Source: Prevotella sp. UBA2456 (GTDB lineage Bacteria > Bacteroidota > Bacteroidia > Bacteroidales > Bacteroidaceae). Taken from it: 13,711 nucleotides of DNA. Both the position numbers and the translations under genes were made by a program. Below are positions 7,219 through 13,711 of the stretch, piece by piece. The stretch spans positions 72,361-86,071 of the forward strand of contig DDPY01000017.1 in assembly GCA_002342415.1 (NCBI GenBank), read 5' to 3'. Each line of letters opens with the position of its first letter. Positions within the stretch are counted from its first letter, which is position 1. Below the pieces are notes generated by a model. It was given only the letters and a program-made list of their open reading frames with translations, searched no databases and was not told the DNA's origin.

Positions 7219-9234
7219 ATGAACGACAACAAAATTATGAATCGTGCAGCTGACAACATCCGAATATTGGCTGCATCAATGGTTGAGAAAGCTAAGTCCG
7301 GACACCCTGGCGGTGCCATGGGCGGTGCGGACTTCATCAACACCCTGTACAGTGAATTCCTTGTCTATGATCCTGAGAATCCTGGATGGGAAGGCCGTGA
7401 CCGCTTCTTCCTCGACCCCGGACACATGGCTCCGATGCTTTACTCACAGCTGTGTCTGATTGGAAAATACACACTGGACGATCTGAAGAACCTGCGTCAG
7501 TGGGGCTCGGTGACTCCTGGCCACCCCGAACGCGAGATTGAGCGCGGCATTGAGAACACCTCTGGCCCACTCGGACAGGGACACACCTTCGCCGTAGGTG
7601 CTGCCATCGCTGCAAAATTCCTCAAGGCCAAGCTGGGCGAGGAAGTGATGGGACAGACCATCTATGCCTATATATCAGACGGTGGTGTACAGGAAGAGAT
7701 TTCACAGGGTGCAGGCCGTATTGCCGGTAACCTGGGACTCGATAACCTGATTATGTTCTACGATGCCAACGACATCCAGCTTTCTACCAAGACCGAGGTT
7801 GTCACCACAGAGGATACAGCCAAGAAGTATGAGGCTTGGGGCTGGTATGTACAGAAAATCAACGGAAACGATGTTGACCAGATTCGTGAAGCCATCAAGA
7901 ATGCTCAGAAGGAGCAGAACCGCCCGTCGCTTATCATTGGACACTGCGTGATGGGTAAAGGTGCCCGCAAGGCAGACAACAGTTCGTACGAGAGCAACTG
8001 CGCTACTCATGGTGCACCCCTCGGTGGCGATGCATACATCAATACGATGAAGAATCTGGGTGCCGACCCTGAGAATCCCTTCCAGATATTCCCCGAAGTA
8101 CAGGACCTCTATGCTAAGCGTGCAGAAGAGCTGAAAAAGATTTGTGCTGAGCGCTATGCCAAAAAGGAGGCATGGGCAAAGGCTAATCCTGAGAAGGCTC
8201 AGCAGCTGAAAGACTGGTTCAGTGGCAAGGCTCCGAAGATTGACTGGTCGAAAGTAGAACAGAAAGCCGGTGCTGCCACCCGTGGTGCCAGTGCTACTGT
8301 GCTGAGTGTACTGGCCGAGCAGGTACCCAATATGATTTGTGCCTCTGCCGACCTCTCCAACTCGGATAAGACTGACGGTTTCCTGAAGAAGACGCACGAC
8401 ATTGTTCGTGGTGACTTCTCGGGTGCCTTCTTCCAGGCTGGTGTTGCAGAACTTACCATGGCTTGCTGCTGCATCGGTATGGCCCTTCATGGTGGTGTTA
8501 TCCCCGCATGTGGAACATTCTTCGTATTCTCTGACTACATGAAACCCGCTGTCCGTATGGCTGCTCTCATGGAACTGCCAGTGAAGTTCATCTGGACACA
8601 TGATGCATTCCGTGTTGGTGAGGATGGTCCTACCCATGAGCCCGTAGAGCAGGAGGCACAGATTCGCCTGATGGAGAAACTGAAGAACCATCACGGCAAG
8701 AACTCCGTGCTCGTAGTTCGTCCCGCAGATGCTGAGGAGACGACCGTATGCTGGCGTATGGCTATGGAGAACACTGAGACACCTACTGCCCTCATCTTCT
8801 CTCGTCAGAACATCGACATGCTGCCCGCAGGCAATGACTACTCACAAGCCACCAAGGGTGCTTATGTTGTAGCAGGCTCGGATGCCGACTATGACGTAAT
8901 CCTGCTTGCCAGCGGTTCTGAGGTATCTACCCTCGAGGCTGGTGCCGACCTGCTGCGTAAGGACGGTATCAAGGTACGCGTAGTGAGTGTTCCTTCTGAG
9001 GGACTGTTCCGTTCGCAGTCGAAGGAGTATCAGGAGAGCGTTCTGCCTGCTGGTAAGAAGAAGTTCGGTTTGACCGCTGGTCTGCCTGTCACTCTCGAAG
9101 GACTCGTAGGTGCTGATGGTTGCGTATGGGGCCTGCAGAGTTTTGGCTTCTCTGCTCCTTATAAGGTGCTCGATGAGAAACTGGGTTATACGGGACAAAA
9201 TGTTTACGAACAAGTGAAGAAACTTTTAGCTTAA
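7219..9234 (+). CDS. tkt: Transketolase
   Basis: Cytoplasmic thiamine-diphosphate enzyme that moves two-carbon units between ketose and aldose phosphates in the non-oxidative pentose phosphate pathway. The 671-residue length is standard. N-terminal PP domain: SGHPGG (His29), PGHM (His69), TPGHPE (His102), and the cofactor-binding motif ISDGGVQEEIS (152-162) ending in a metal-binding YDAND (Asn184). Pyr domain: GVAELTM with the catalytic Glu411, THDAFRVGEDGPTHEP (460-475, His461). The C-terminal domain covers about 540-671. Compared with the E. coli enzyme the first Gly of the GDG motif is Ser153 and GHG is GHM; both seem compatible with function because all His, Asp, Glu and Asn ligands remain. 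A second in-frame ATG occurs six codons in (7237); 7219 is kept as the longer start. rpiB begins 7 nt after the stop. Confidence 0.97.
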   Translation: MNDNKIMNRAADNIRILAASMVEKAKSGHPGGAMGGADFINTLYSEFLVYDPENPGWEGRDRFFLDPGHMAPMLYSQLCLIGKYTLDDLKNLRQWGSVTPGHPEREIERGIENTSGPLGQGHTFAVGAAIAAKFLKAKLGEEVMGQTIYAYISDGGVQEEISQGAGRIAGNLGLDNLIMFYDANDIQLSTKTEVVTTEDTAKKYEAWGWYVQKINGNDVDQIREAIKNAQKEQNRPSLIIGHCVMGKGARKADNSSYESNCATHGAPLGGDAYINTMKNLGADPENPFQIFPEVQDLYAKRAEELKKICAERYAKKEAWAKANPEKAQQLKDWFSGKAPKIDWSKVEQKAGAATRGASATVLSVLAEQVPNMICASADLSNSDKTDGFLKKTHDIVRGDFSGAFFQAGVAELTMACCCIGMALHGGVIPACGTFFVFSDYMKPAVRMAALMELPVKFIWTHDAFRVGEDGPTHEPVEQEAQIRLMEKLKNHHGKNSVLVVRPADAEETTVCWRMAMENTETPTALIFSRQNIDMLPAGNDYSQATKGAYVVAGSDADYDVILLASGSEVSTLEAGADLLRKDGIKVRVVSVPSEGLFRSQSKEYQESVLPAGKKKFGLTAGLPVTLEGLVGADGCVWGLQSFGFSAPYKVLDEKLGYTGQNVYEQVKKLLA

Positions 9235-9241
9235 TAACGTT

Positions 9242-9682
9242 ATGGACATCAAGACTGTAGGAGTTGCCTGCGACCATGCAGGTTATCCTTTGAAAAAATA
9301 TGTACTCCAGTATCTGGAGGAGAAAGGTTATCCTTATAAGGATTACGGAACTTGGAGCGATGCTTCAGTAGATTATCCTGATTTTGGTCATGCTTTGGCT
9401 GAGGGTATCGAAAGCGGTGAGGTTTATCCCGGTATCGGTATCTGCGGATCGGGAGAAGGTATTGCCATCACCCTGAACAAGCACCAGGGGGTACGAGCCG
9501 GATTGGCCTGGTGTACCGAGATTGCTCATCTGATTCGCCAGCACAACGATGCCAATGTACTTGTTTTACCTGGCCGTTTCATTGACAACAACACTGCCAA
9601 GCAAATCTTGGACGAGTTCTTCAAGACGACCTTTGAGGGCGGACGCCATCAAAAGCGTGTCGACAAGATACCTGTCAAATAA
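9242..9682 (+). CDS. rpiB: Ribose-5-phosphate isomerase B
   Basis: Interconverts ribulose 5-phosphate and ribose 5-phosphate in the cytoplasm, supplying substrates directly to the neighbouring transketolase. The 146-residue product is the normal size of the RpiB/LacAB family. Active-site features are visible: Asp11-His12 in the N-terminal CDHAG motif, the base Cys68 in GICGSGEGI, and His101-Asn102 in the RQHNDANVL segment. The Cys marks the RpiB type that uses a cysteine base rather than the Glu-based actinobacterial type. It starts 7 nt after tkt and is followed by a strong terminator, so it is the last gene of a two-gene operon. A related activity on allose 6-phosphate or galactose 6-phosphate cannot be excluded, but the tkt context favours the pentose role. 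Confidence 0.95.
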   Translation: MDIKTVGVACDHAGYPLKKYVLQYLEEKGYPYKDYGTWSDASVDYPDFGHALAEGIESGEVYPGIGICGSGEGIAITLNKHQGVRAGLAWCTEIAHLIRQHNDANVLVLPGRFIDNNTAKQILDEFFKTTFEGGRHQKRVDKIPVK

Positions 9683-9694
9683 GATGTAAATACT

Positions 9695-9734
9695 AAGAGA
9701 CCTCCCAATCTTCGTTTGAGAGGTCTCTTTTTTT
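9695..9734 (+). terminator. Intrinsic terminator of the tkt-rpiB operon
   Basis: AAGAGACCTC (9695-9704) pairs perfectly with GAGGTCTCTT (9720-9729) across a 15-nt loop, and the stem runs directly into a T tract at 9728-9734. It lies 12 nt after the rpiB stop. This is the clearest terminator in the window. Confidence 0.9.
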
Positions 9735-9793
9735 AATAAGTTTTGATGATGACAAGCAGAAAGTCCGAAAATACAAAATAAATCTTAATTTGT

Positions 9794-9824
9794 TTTGCAT
9801 TTTACACGGTTTGCACTACCTTTG
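9794..9824 (+). promoter_or_regulatory. Near-consensus promoter of the LolA-like gene
   Basis: TTTG (9794-9797), 19 nt, then TACCTTTG (9817-9824): an exact match to the Bacteroidetes -33/-7 pattern. The -7 box ends only 8 nt before the ATG at 9833, so transcription should begin at or within a few bases of the start codon. Confidence 0.75.
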
Positions 9825-9832
9825 CAAGCCGT
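9806..9832. repeat. Inverted repeat spanning the -7 box and abutting the start codon of the LolA-like gene
   Basis: ACGGTTTGCA (9806-9815) and TGCAAGCCGT (9823-9832) are reverse complements at 9 of 10 positions, separated by 7 nt that contain most of the -7 element. The second arm ends at the base before the ATG. Because the repeat lies almost wholly upstream of the expected transcription start, an operator for a dimeric DNA-binding protein is a better guess than an RNA hairpin. No regulator is identifiable here. Confidence 0.5.
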
Positions 9833-10459
9833 ATGAAAAGATTGTTTTTAATTATCAGTATTTTCTGTGCTACTATGAGCCTTCAAGCTCAGGAGCATGA
9901 GACCCCCAATGCCAAGCAAGCTCACCGTATGTTTATGGAAATATACAACAGGCTCTTTGGCGAAGAAGGTGGCACACTCCACTACAAGGTAAATATCATC
10001 GGTTTATACAGAACCGAGGGCACAATCTGGATAAAGGGGAAAAAAAGCAAGTTTATTGACGAGAAATATATTGCTTGGAATGACGATGTTAATTACTACC
10101 GACTGGAACGTAAGAAGAATCGCGTAACCATCTATGATGCTCATTCTGATGAACGCGACAGGTATGCCACGAAATTCAAATTCGAACCTAATAACTATAC
10201 ATATAGCATCAAAGACGAACAAAAGAAAGGTCTGGCCATCACGCTAAAAGCAAAGAAAGGTGTGAAAGGAATCAAGGAAGCGCGTGTGATGCTGGACCGC
10301 ACCACACGTACGCCTATCAGCATACGTATCAAGGTAGGAATATTCCACACGACCATAAAGATTAGTAATTTTAAGCTGGGAGGATTCACCGACGACCTGT
10401 TCGTATTTCCACATGAACAATATAAAGACTGCAAATATATAGATAAGCGTAACGAATAA
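9833..10459 (+). CDS. LolA-like periplasmic protein (putative outer-membrane lipoprotein carrier)
   Basis: A 208-residue exported protein. Residues 1-19 form a signal peptide with a clear Ala-Gln signal peptidase I site (no lipobox Cys), leaving a mature, beta-rich domain of about 189 residues. It shows the pattern of Bacteroidetes LolA-like proteins: an early strand with an aliphatic GT-like turn (about 59-68, TEGTIWIKGK), a central strand-rich region, and a C-terminal ending of the F-x-F ... YKDCKYIDKR kind (190-206), which resembles the F-F-P-Y-P-D-R ending of that family. Such proteins either carry lipoproteins across the periplasm or belong to related lipid-binding groups. The match is by pattern only, so carrier function is inferred. 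The next in-frame ATG (codon 15) would destroy the signal peptide, so the start at 9833 is firm even though the leader is nearly absent. It is a single-gene transcript, with a terminator upstream and a convergent gene downstream. Confidence 0.65.
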   Translation: MKRLFLIISIFCATMSLQAQEHETPNAKQAHRMFMEIYNRLFGEEGGTLHYKVNIIGLYRTEGTIWIKGKKSKFIDEKYIAWNDDVNYYRLERKKNRVTIYDAHSDERDRYATKFKFEPNNYTYSIKDEQKKGLAITLKAKKGVKGIKEARVMLDRTTRTPISIRIKVGIFHTTIKISNFKLGGFTDDLFVFPHEQYKDCKYIDKRNE

Positions 10460-10474
10460 GGTAACACTGAGGAA

Positions 10475-10500
10475 TTTCGTATGAGTGTGGACACACGAAA
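10475..10500. repeat. Imperfect inverted repeat between the convergent LolA-like and dpp4 genes
   Basis: TTTCGT (10475-10480) is the exact reverse complement of ACGAAA (10495-10500), with an internal GTGT/ACAC complementarity that cannot close fully. It sits 15 nt after the LolA-like stop and touches the dpp4 stop. There is no T tract on either side, so it is at best a weak terminator element. Confidence 0.35.
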
Positions 10501-12708
10501 CTATCTCGCCTTCAATTCTTGATTGAAGAATTGAAGGCACTGGCGAAACAGATGGTGGCGCGTGTTTCCTCCAAAGATACTGTGGTTACGATTGGTATAA
10601 ACCAGCTGACGGAAGTCTTTATCGGCCTGAACCAATGCCTCGGTATACTCTGCTGTATTGCGGAAATGCACATTATCATCTGCCATACCATGACATAACA
10701 ACAGCGCACCTTGTAGTTTTTCAGCACGAGCTATAGGGCAGTCATCATACCCCATAGGGTTCTCTTTTGGAGTACGCATAAAACGCTCGGTATAAATTGT
10801 GTCATAATAGCGCCAAGAGGTTGGCGGGGCTATCGCAATGCCAGCACGAAAGACATCCCTACCCTCAGACATAGCCATCAGCGTATTAAATCCACCGAAA
10901 GACCATCCCCAAATGGCAATACGATTCTTATCTACATACGGCTGACGACCAAGCCATAAGGCTGCCTCGACCTGATCATGGGCTTCCAACTGACCTAATT
11001 TAAGATAGGTACATTTCTCAAATTCAGCCCCACGCCCTCCTGTTCCGCGATTATCTATGCAGACGCAGATATAGCCCTGTTGACATAGTAACTGTTCGAT
11101 AATAGCACCCTGGCCATTCATTCCTATGTTCCAGGCATTCTTAACTTGCTGGCTACCTGGGCCGCCATACTGATACATAATAACTGGATATTGCCTCGTC
11201 ACATCGAATTTGGCAGGCTTGATCATCCAGCCATTCAACAATACACCATCTGCGGTAGTCAACGTAAACAATTCGCGTTTGCCTAAGTTATAGTTAGCCA
11301 ACTTCTTTTGCAGCGGTTGGTTATCTATCAGCGTAGCATGCAATTTTCCACTATTATCGCAAAGCGAATAGACATTAGGAGTATCAATATCGCTCCATGT
11401 ATGGATAAAATACCTAAAATTTGTACTGAAGACAGCAGAATTCCAACCCTTCTTGGGAGTTAGGCATTCACGACGACCATCCTTGTGAGCCACCCAGACA
11501 TTCTGGTTGACAGCACCACTCTCATGAGAGGCATAATAGGTATCTCCGGTTGCCTCGTCATAACCATAGACAGCACTTACCTCATAGTCTCCGTTGTCTA
11601 TCTGACGCAACAACTGGCCATTCATATTATAGAGATATAAATGCATCCAGCCCGAACGGTCGCTCGGCAGGAGGATATGACGATCGGTTATCTGAATACC
11701 TGATATTGCTTCTTCGCGGACATACTTTGAGACTTTCTCCTCAATAATCTGTTTGCATACCGTCGACAATGGATTGCACAGGAATATGCGGAGGCAGTCT
11801 TGATGGCGATTCAGTGTAAAAACGGCAATCTCTGTAGAGTTGCTTGTCATCTTCAGCCGAGGAACATAACCGTCCGCATCAATAGGCAGTTGCAACTGGC
11901 GAGTCTGACGACTACCTATGTCAAAACTCATAACGGAAACATGAGAGTTATCTTCGCCTGCAATCGGATACTTATAGGTATAAAAACCTGGATAATCGTC
12001 AAACTCATTACGGACAGGTTTCAAACCTTTATAGAGCGACATGGAGTATTCCTTTACTTTCGATTCATCATATCGCACCCATACCAGTTGTTTACTATCG
12101 GCAGTAAAAACCATGGAACAATCCAAGCCAAACTCCTCCTCATTAACCCAATCAGGAATACCATTTATTACCTCATTGCGCTTTCCATCCTTTGTAATCT
12201 GAACTTCAGCATTATCATACATCAATTTTACAAGAAAGATATTATTGCTTCTGACAAAAGCAATCTGCAAACCATCTGGAGAAAATAAGGGGGTCTGCTG
12301 AGGACCATTTTCAGACAACGGGACCAGTCGGTTGTTACGAATCGTATATATATAATAATTAGCAGAAAAAGAATGACGATAAATACGTTCTGTATTAGTT
12401 TGAATTAACAAACGTTGACCATCCGGACTGATAATGTAACCGTCTATATAATCAATTTGAGCCCCCTTGGCTGTAGATGTATCAAAAAGCACACTAACCT
12501 CTTTACCCGTTTTGAAAGAGTACTGTATGATACGTTTGCCATCATTGCTCATCTGAGCATACGACTCCCCATCAGAGAGAGGTTGGACAACAGAGATAGA
12601 TGACTCACGAAACTCACCACTAGTGATATCATTTAGAATTAGTTTATTGCCTGCAAATGATATTGCTGTAGCCAGAAACAAAGACATTATTAAAATCGCT
12701 TTTTTCAT
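10501..12708 (-). CDS. Dipeptidyl peptidase IV (S9B prolyl oligopeptidase family)
   Basis: Exported serine peptidase that removes Xaa-Pro or Xaa-Ala dipeptides from peptide N-termini, helping the cell use proline-rich peptides. The 735-residue product begins with a signal peptide (about 1-19, ending SFAG). An N-terminal beta-propeller covers roughly 30-480 and includes DWVNEEEF (186-193), whose Glu pair binds the substrate amino terminus in DPP IV. The C-terminal alpha/beta hydrolase holds YGGPGS (514-519, oxyanion Tyr), nucleophile Ser603 in GWSFGGF, Asp677 in HGMADDNVHF and His709 in NRNHSIFGG, plus the YTERFM segment typical of S9B. Length matches other Bacteroidetes DPP IV enzymes. An in-frame ATG at 12729 would add 7 residues and overlap the upstream gene by 14 nt; the start at 12708 leaves a 7-nt gap and gives a cleaner signal peptide. 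It is probably the second gene of a lipoprotein-dpp4 operon. Confidence 0.94.
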   Translation of the reverse strand: MKKAILIMSLFLATAISFAGNKLILNDITSGEFRESSISVVQPLSDGESYAQMSNDGKRIIQYSFKTGKEVSVLFDTSTAKGAQIDYIDGYIISPDGQRLLIQTNTERIYRHSFSANYYIYTIRNNRLVPLSENGPQQTPLFSPDGLQIAFVRSNNIFLVKLMYDNAEVQITKDGKRNEVINGIPDWVNEEEFGLDCSMVFTADSKQLVWVRYDESKVKEYSMSLYKGLKPVRNEFDDYPGFYTYKYPIAGEDNSHVSVMSFDIGSRQTRQLQLPIDADGYVPRLKMTSNSTEIAVFTLNRHQDCLRIFLCNPLSTVCKQIIEEKVSKYVREEAISGIQITDRHILLPSDRSGWMHLYLYNMNGQLLRQIDNGDYEVSAVYGYDEATGDTYYASHESGAVNQNVWVAHKDGRRECLTPKKGWNSAVFSTNFRYFIHTWSDIDTPNVYSLCDNSGKLHATLIDNQPLQKKLANYNLGKRELFTLTTADGVLLNGWMIKPAKFDVTRQYPVIMYQYGGPGSQQVKNAWNIGMNGQGAIIEQLLCQQGYICVCIDNRGTGGRGAEFEKCTYLKLGQLEAHDQVEAALWLGRQPYVDKNRIAIWGWSFGGFNTLMAMSEGRDVFRAGIAIAPPTSWRYYDTIYTERFMRTPKENPMGYDDCPIARAEKLQGALLLCHGMADDNVHFRNTAEYTEALVQADKDFRQLVYTNRNHSIFGGNTRHHLFRQCLQFFNQELKAR
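10508..10538. repeat. Perfect 13-bp hairpin inside the last codons of dpp4
   Basis: GCCTTCAATTCTT (10508-10520) and AAGAATTGAAGGC (10526-10538) are exact reverse complements around a 5-nt loop. The whole structure lies inside the dpp4 coding sequence and ends 5 nt before its stop codon. It is also about 50 nt downstream of the LolA-like stop, so transcripts from both convergent genes would carry it. No T tract follows in either direction. Confidence 0.75.
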
Positions 12709-12715
12709 ATTACAA

Positions 12716-13555
12716 CTATTGATTGACATTAGTCGAAAAACTCTTTCGTAGTAAATTACACTGAGTTATCGTGTTATAATAACCATTGATAAACATTCCT
12801 TTTTCTCTGAGCTTTGTAACATCATGAGCAGTTAAGACAATACGGTAAGATGTGGCTTCCTTACCCATTGTGGCACAACCCCATTTATTCAACTCATTGT
12901 CATTACCTTGCAAGGTGGAGTCTGTGCCATTATAGATGGTTTTCATCATCCAGAAAGTTACATCAGGATTACTCTTGTCTGTAGTAAAAATAATCTCTAA
13001 CTTATCCCCTTCGTAGGCTGTAGTAAATTTTTCGGGGGCAATTACAAATCCGTTCTGCCAGTTCCCTTGAGCGCAGTTACCATTCCAAATAGGCGTGGAC
13101 TCCCATACAGCATTACCTGGAGTAAGATATACACTCTTCACTGTAATCACTGTAGTATCAGATGCCTGAAGTGCTACCTCATCAATAGATGTAACATTTT
13201 GTCCATCAAAATAACAAGTCAACGACGTAATACCAGCTTTGCCCCATGTTTTTAGCTTATCAGAGACCATAATCTGCATGGGAACTTTTGCTGGTTCAGA
13301 AAAAACAAAACGAATAGATTCATAGCCTGACCAATCTGCAGGCATGTTATGCTCTTTAACAGCACCAACCAATCCACCCCATGGCAAAGCATGATAGGTA
13401 ATACTACCGTCATCATTACGAACAATACCCTCGTAAATATTCCATGTACTATTAAACCTGGAGGTAATTATTAGTTCATCACCACCACTACTAATAGAAC
13501 TACATGCCATTAAGAAAGTCAATATTGCTAGTAAAAAAATATCTTTCAAACGCAT
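12716..13555 (-). CDS. Lipoprotein with two carbohydrate-binding-like beta-sandwich domains
   Basis: A 279-residue envelope lipoprotein of unknown role. The N-terminus is a lipoprotein signal ending LMAC with Cys18 as the lipidated residue; the following SSISSGGDE has acidic residues only some distance after the Cys, so surface export is uncertain. Two domains are visible. Residues about 30-147 include ADWSGYESIRFVF (73-85) and the closing VKSVYLTPG. Residues about 155-269 run from IWNGNCAQGNWQNGF (156-170) to GMFINGYYNTITQCNLL (253-269). Both resemble all-beta modules repeated in Bacteroidetes glycan-degrading proteins, with many exposed Trp and Tyr residues suited to sugar stacking. Recognition is from memory of the pattern, and the ligand is unknown. 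dpp4 follows after 7 nt, so co-transcription is likely. Codon use is visibly AT-richer than in the phosphoglucomutase and GH51 genes. Upstream lies only the rRNA terminator, with no clear promoter. Confidence 0.7.
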   Translation of the reverse strand: MRLKDIFLLAILTFLMACSSISSGGDELIITSRFNSTWNIYEGIVRNDDGSITYHALPWGGLVGAVKEHNMPADWSGYESIRFVFSEPAKVPMQIMVSDKLKTWGKAGITSLTCYFDGQNVTSIDEVALQASDTTVITVKSVYLTPGNAVWESTPIWNGNCAQGNWQNGFVIAPEKFTTAYEGDKLEIIFTTDKSNPDVTFWMMKTIYNGTDSTLQGNDNELNKWGCATMGKEATSYRIVLTAHDVTKLREKGMFINGYYNTITQCNLLRKSFSTNVNQ

Positions 13556-13575
13556 ATTGGTTTAGTTTTTAGTTA

Positions 13576-13610
13576 TAAAAAGCCCCTGAATCATTATCGA
13601 ATCAGGGGCT
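13576..13610 (-). terminator. Intrinsic terminator of the rRNA operon
   Basis: Read on the minus strand, AGCCCCTGA (13610-13602) pairs with TCAGGGGCT (13589-13581) over a 12-nt loop. The pairing can continue for 2 bp past one mismatch. The stem is followed by TTTTTATAA. It lies 10 nt beyond the 5S 3' end and ends about 20 nt before the lipoprotein ATG. Confidence 0.85.
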
Positions 13611-13619
13611 CTCTGAAAA

Positions 13620-13711
<92 letters not shown>

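Noticed and set aside
7702..8694. Open frame of 330 codons on the minus strand
   Set aside because: It lies wholly opposite transketolase, whose frame is unmistakable, and has no recognisable motif.

Overview
The window looks like chromosomal DNA of a Bacteroidales bacterium, most likely a Prevotella-type gut or rumen organism. The evidence is the repeated Bacteroidetes sigma-factor promoter elements (TTTG, about 19-20 nt, TAnnTTTG), secretion signals ending in Ala-Gln, the Bacteroidales-style 5S rRNA, and a set of proteins typical of that order (TPR-bearing sensor kinase, LolA-like protein, S9B dipeptidyl peptidase, GH51 arabinofuranosidase). Most of it is ordinary core metabolism. No phage, IS element, CRISPR array, tRNA or defence island is visible.

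Layout from left to right. Positions 1-1652 (minus strand, 3' end cut by the window edge) hold a phosphoglucomutase/phosphomannomutase. Positions 1753-4502 (minus) hold a two-gene unit: a membrane sensor histidine-kinase-like protein with an intact ATP-binding domain but no phospho-accepting histidine, followed by a secreted TPR protein. A divergent promoter region (4503-4697) separates it from a plus-strand pair at 4698-7128: a secreted GH51 alpha-L-arabinofuranosidase and a patatin-like phospholipase. A new promoter then drives transketolase and ribose-5-phosphate isomerase B (7219-9682), a compact non-oxidative pentose phosphate operon closed by a strong intrinsic terminator. A LolA-like periplasmic protein (9833-10459) has its own near-consensus promoter, placed so close to the ATG that the mRNA should be almost leaderless. 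It converges on a minus-strand pair, a lipoprotein with carbohydrate-binding-like domains and dipeptidyl peptidase IV (10501-13555), which lies directly downstream of the 5S rRNA gene and terminator of an rRNA operon (13576-13711).

How the parts fit: arabinofuranosidase releases arabinose from plant polysaccharides, transketolase and RpiB handle pentose phosphates, and phosphoglucomutase links hexose phosphates to polysaccharide and envelope synthesis. DPP IV and the lipoprotein belong to the peptide- and glycan-facing envelope. The most unusual points are the histidine-less kinase homologue, a palindrome that spans the promoter and reaches the ATG of the LolA-like gene, an inverted repeat overlapping the phosphoglucomutase promoter, a perfect 13-bp hairpin inside the last codons of dpp4, and the lack of a recognisable promoter between the rRNA terminator and the lipoprotein-dpp4 operon. 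I do not see a clearly new multi-gene system.
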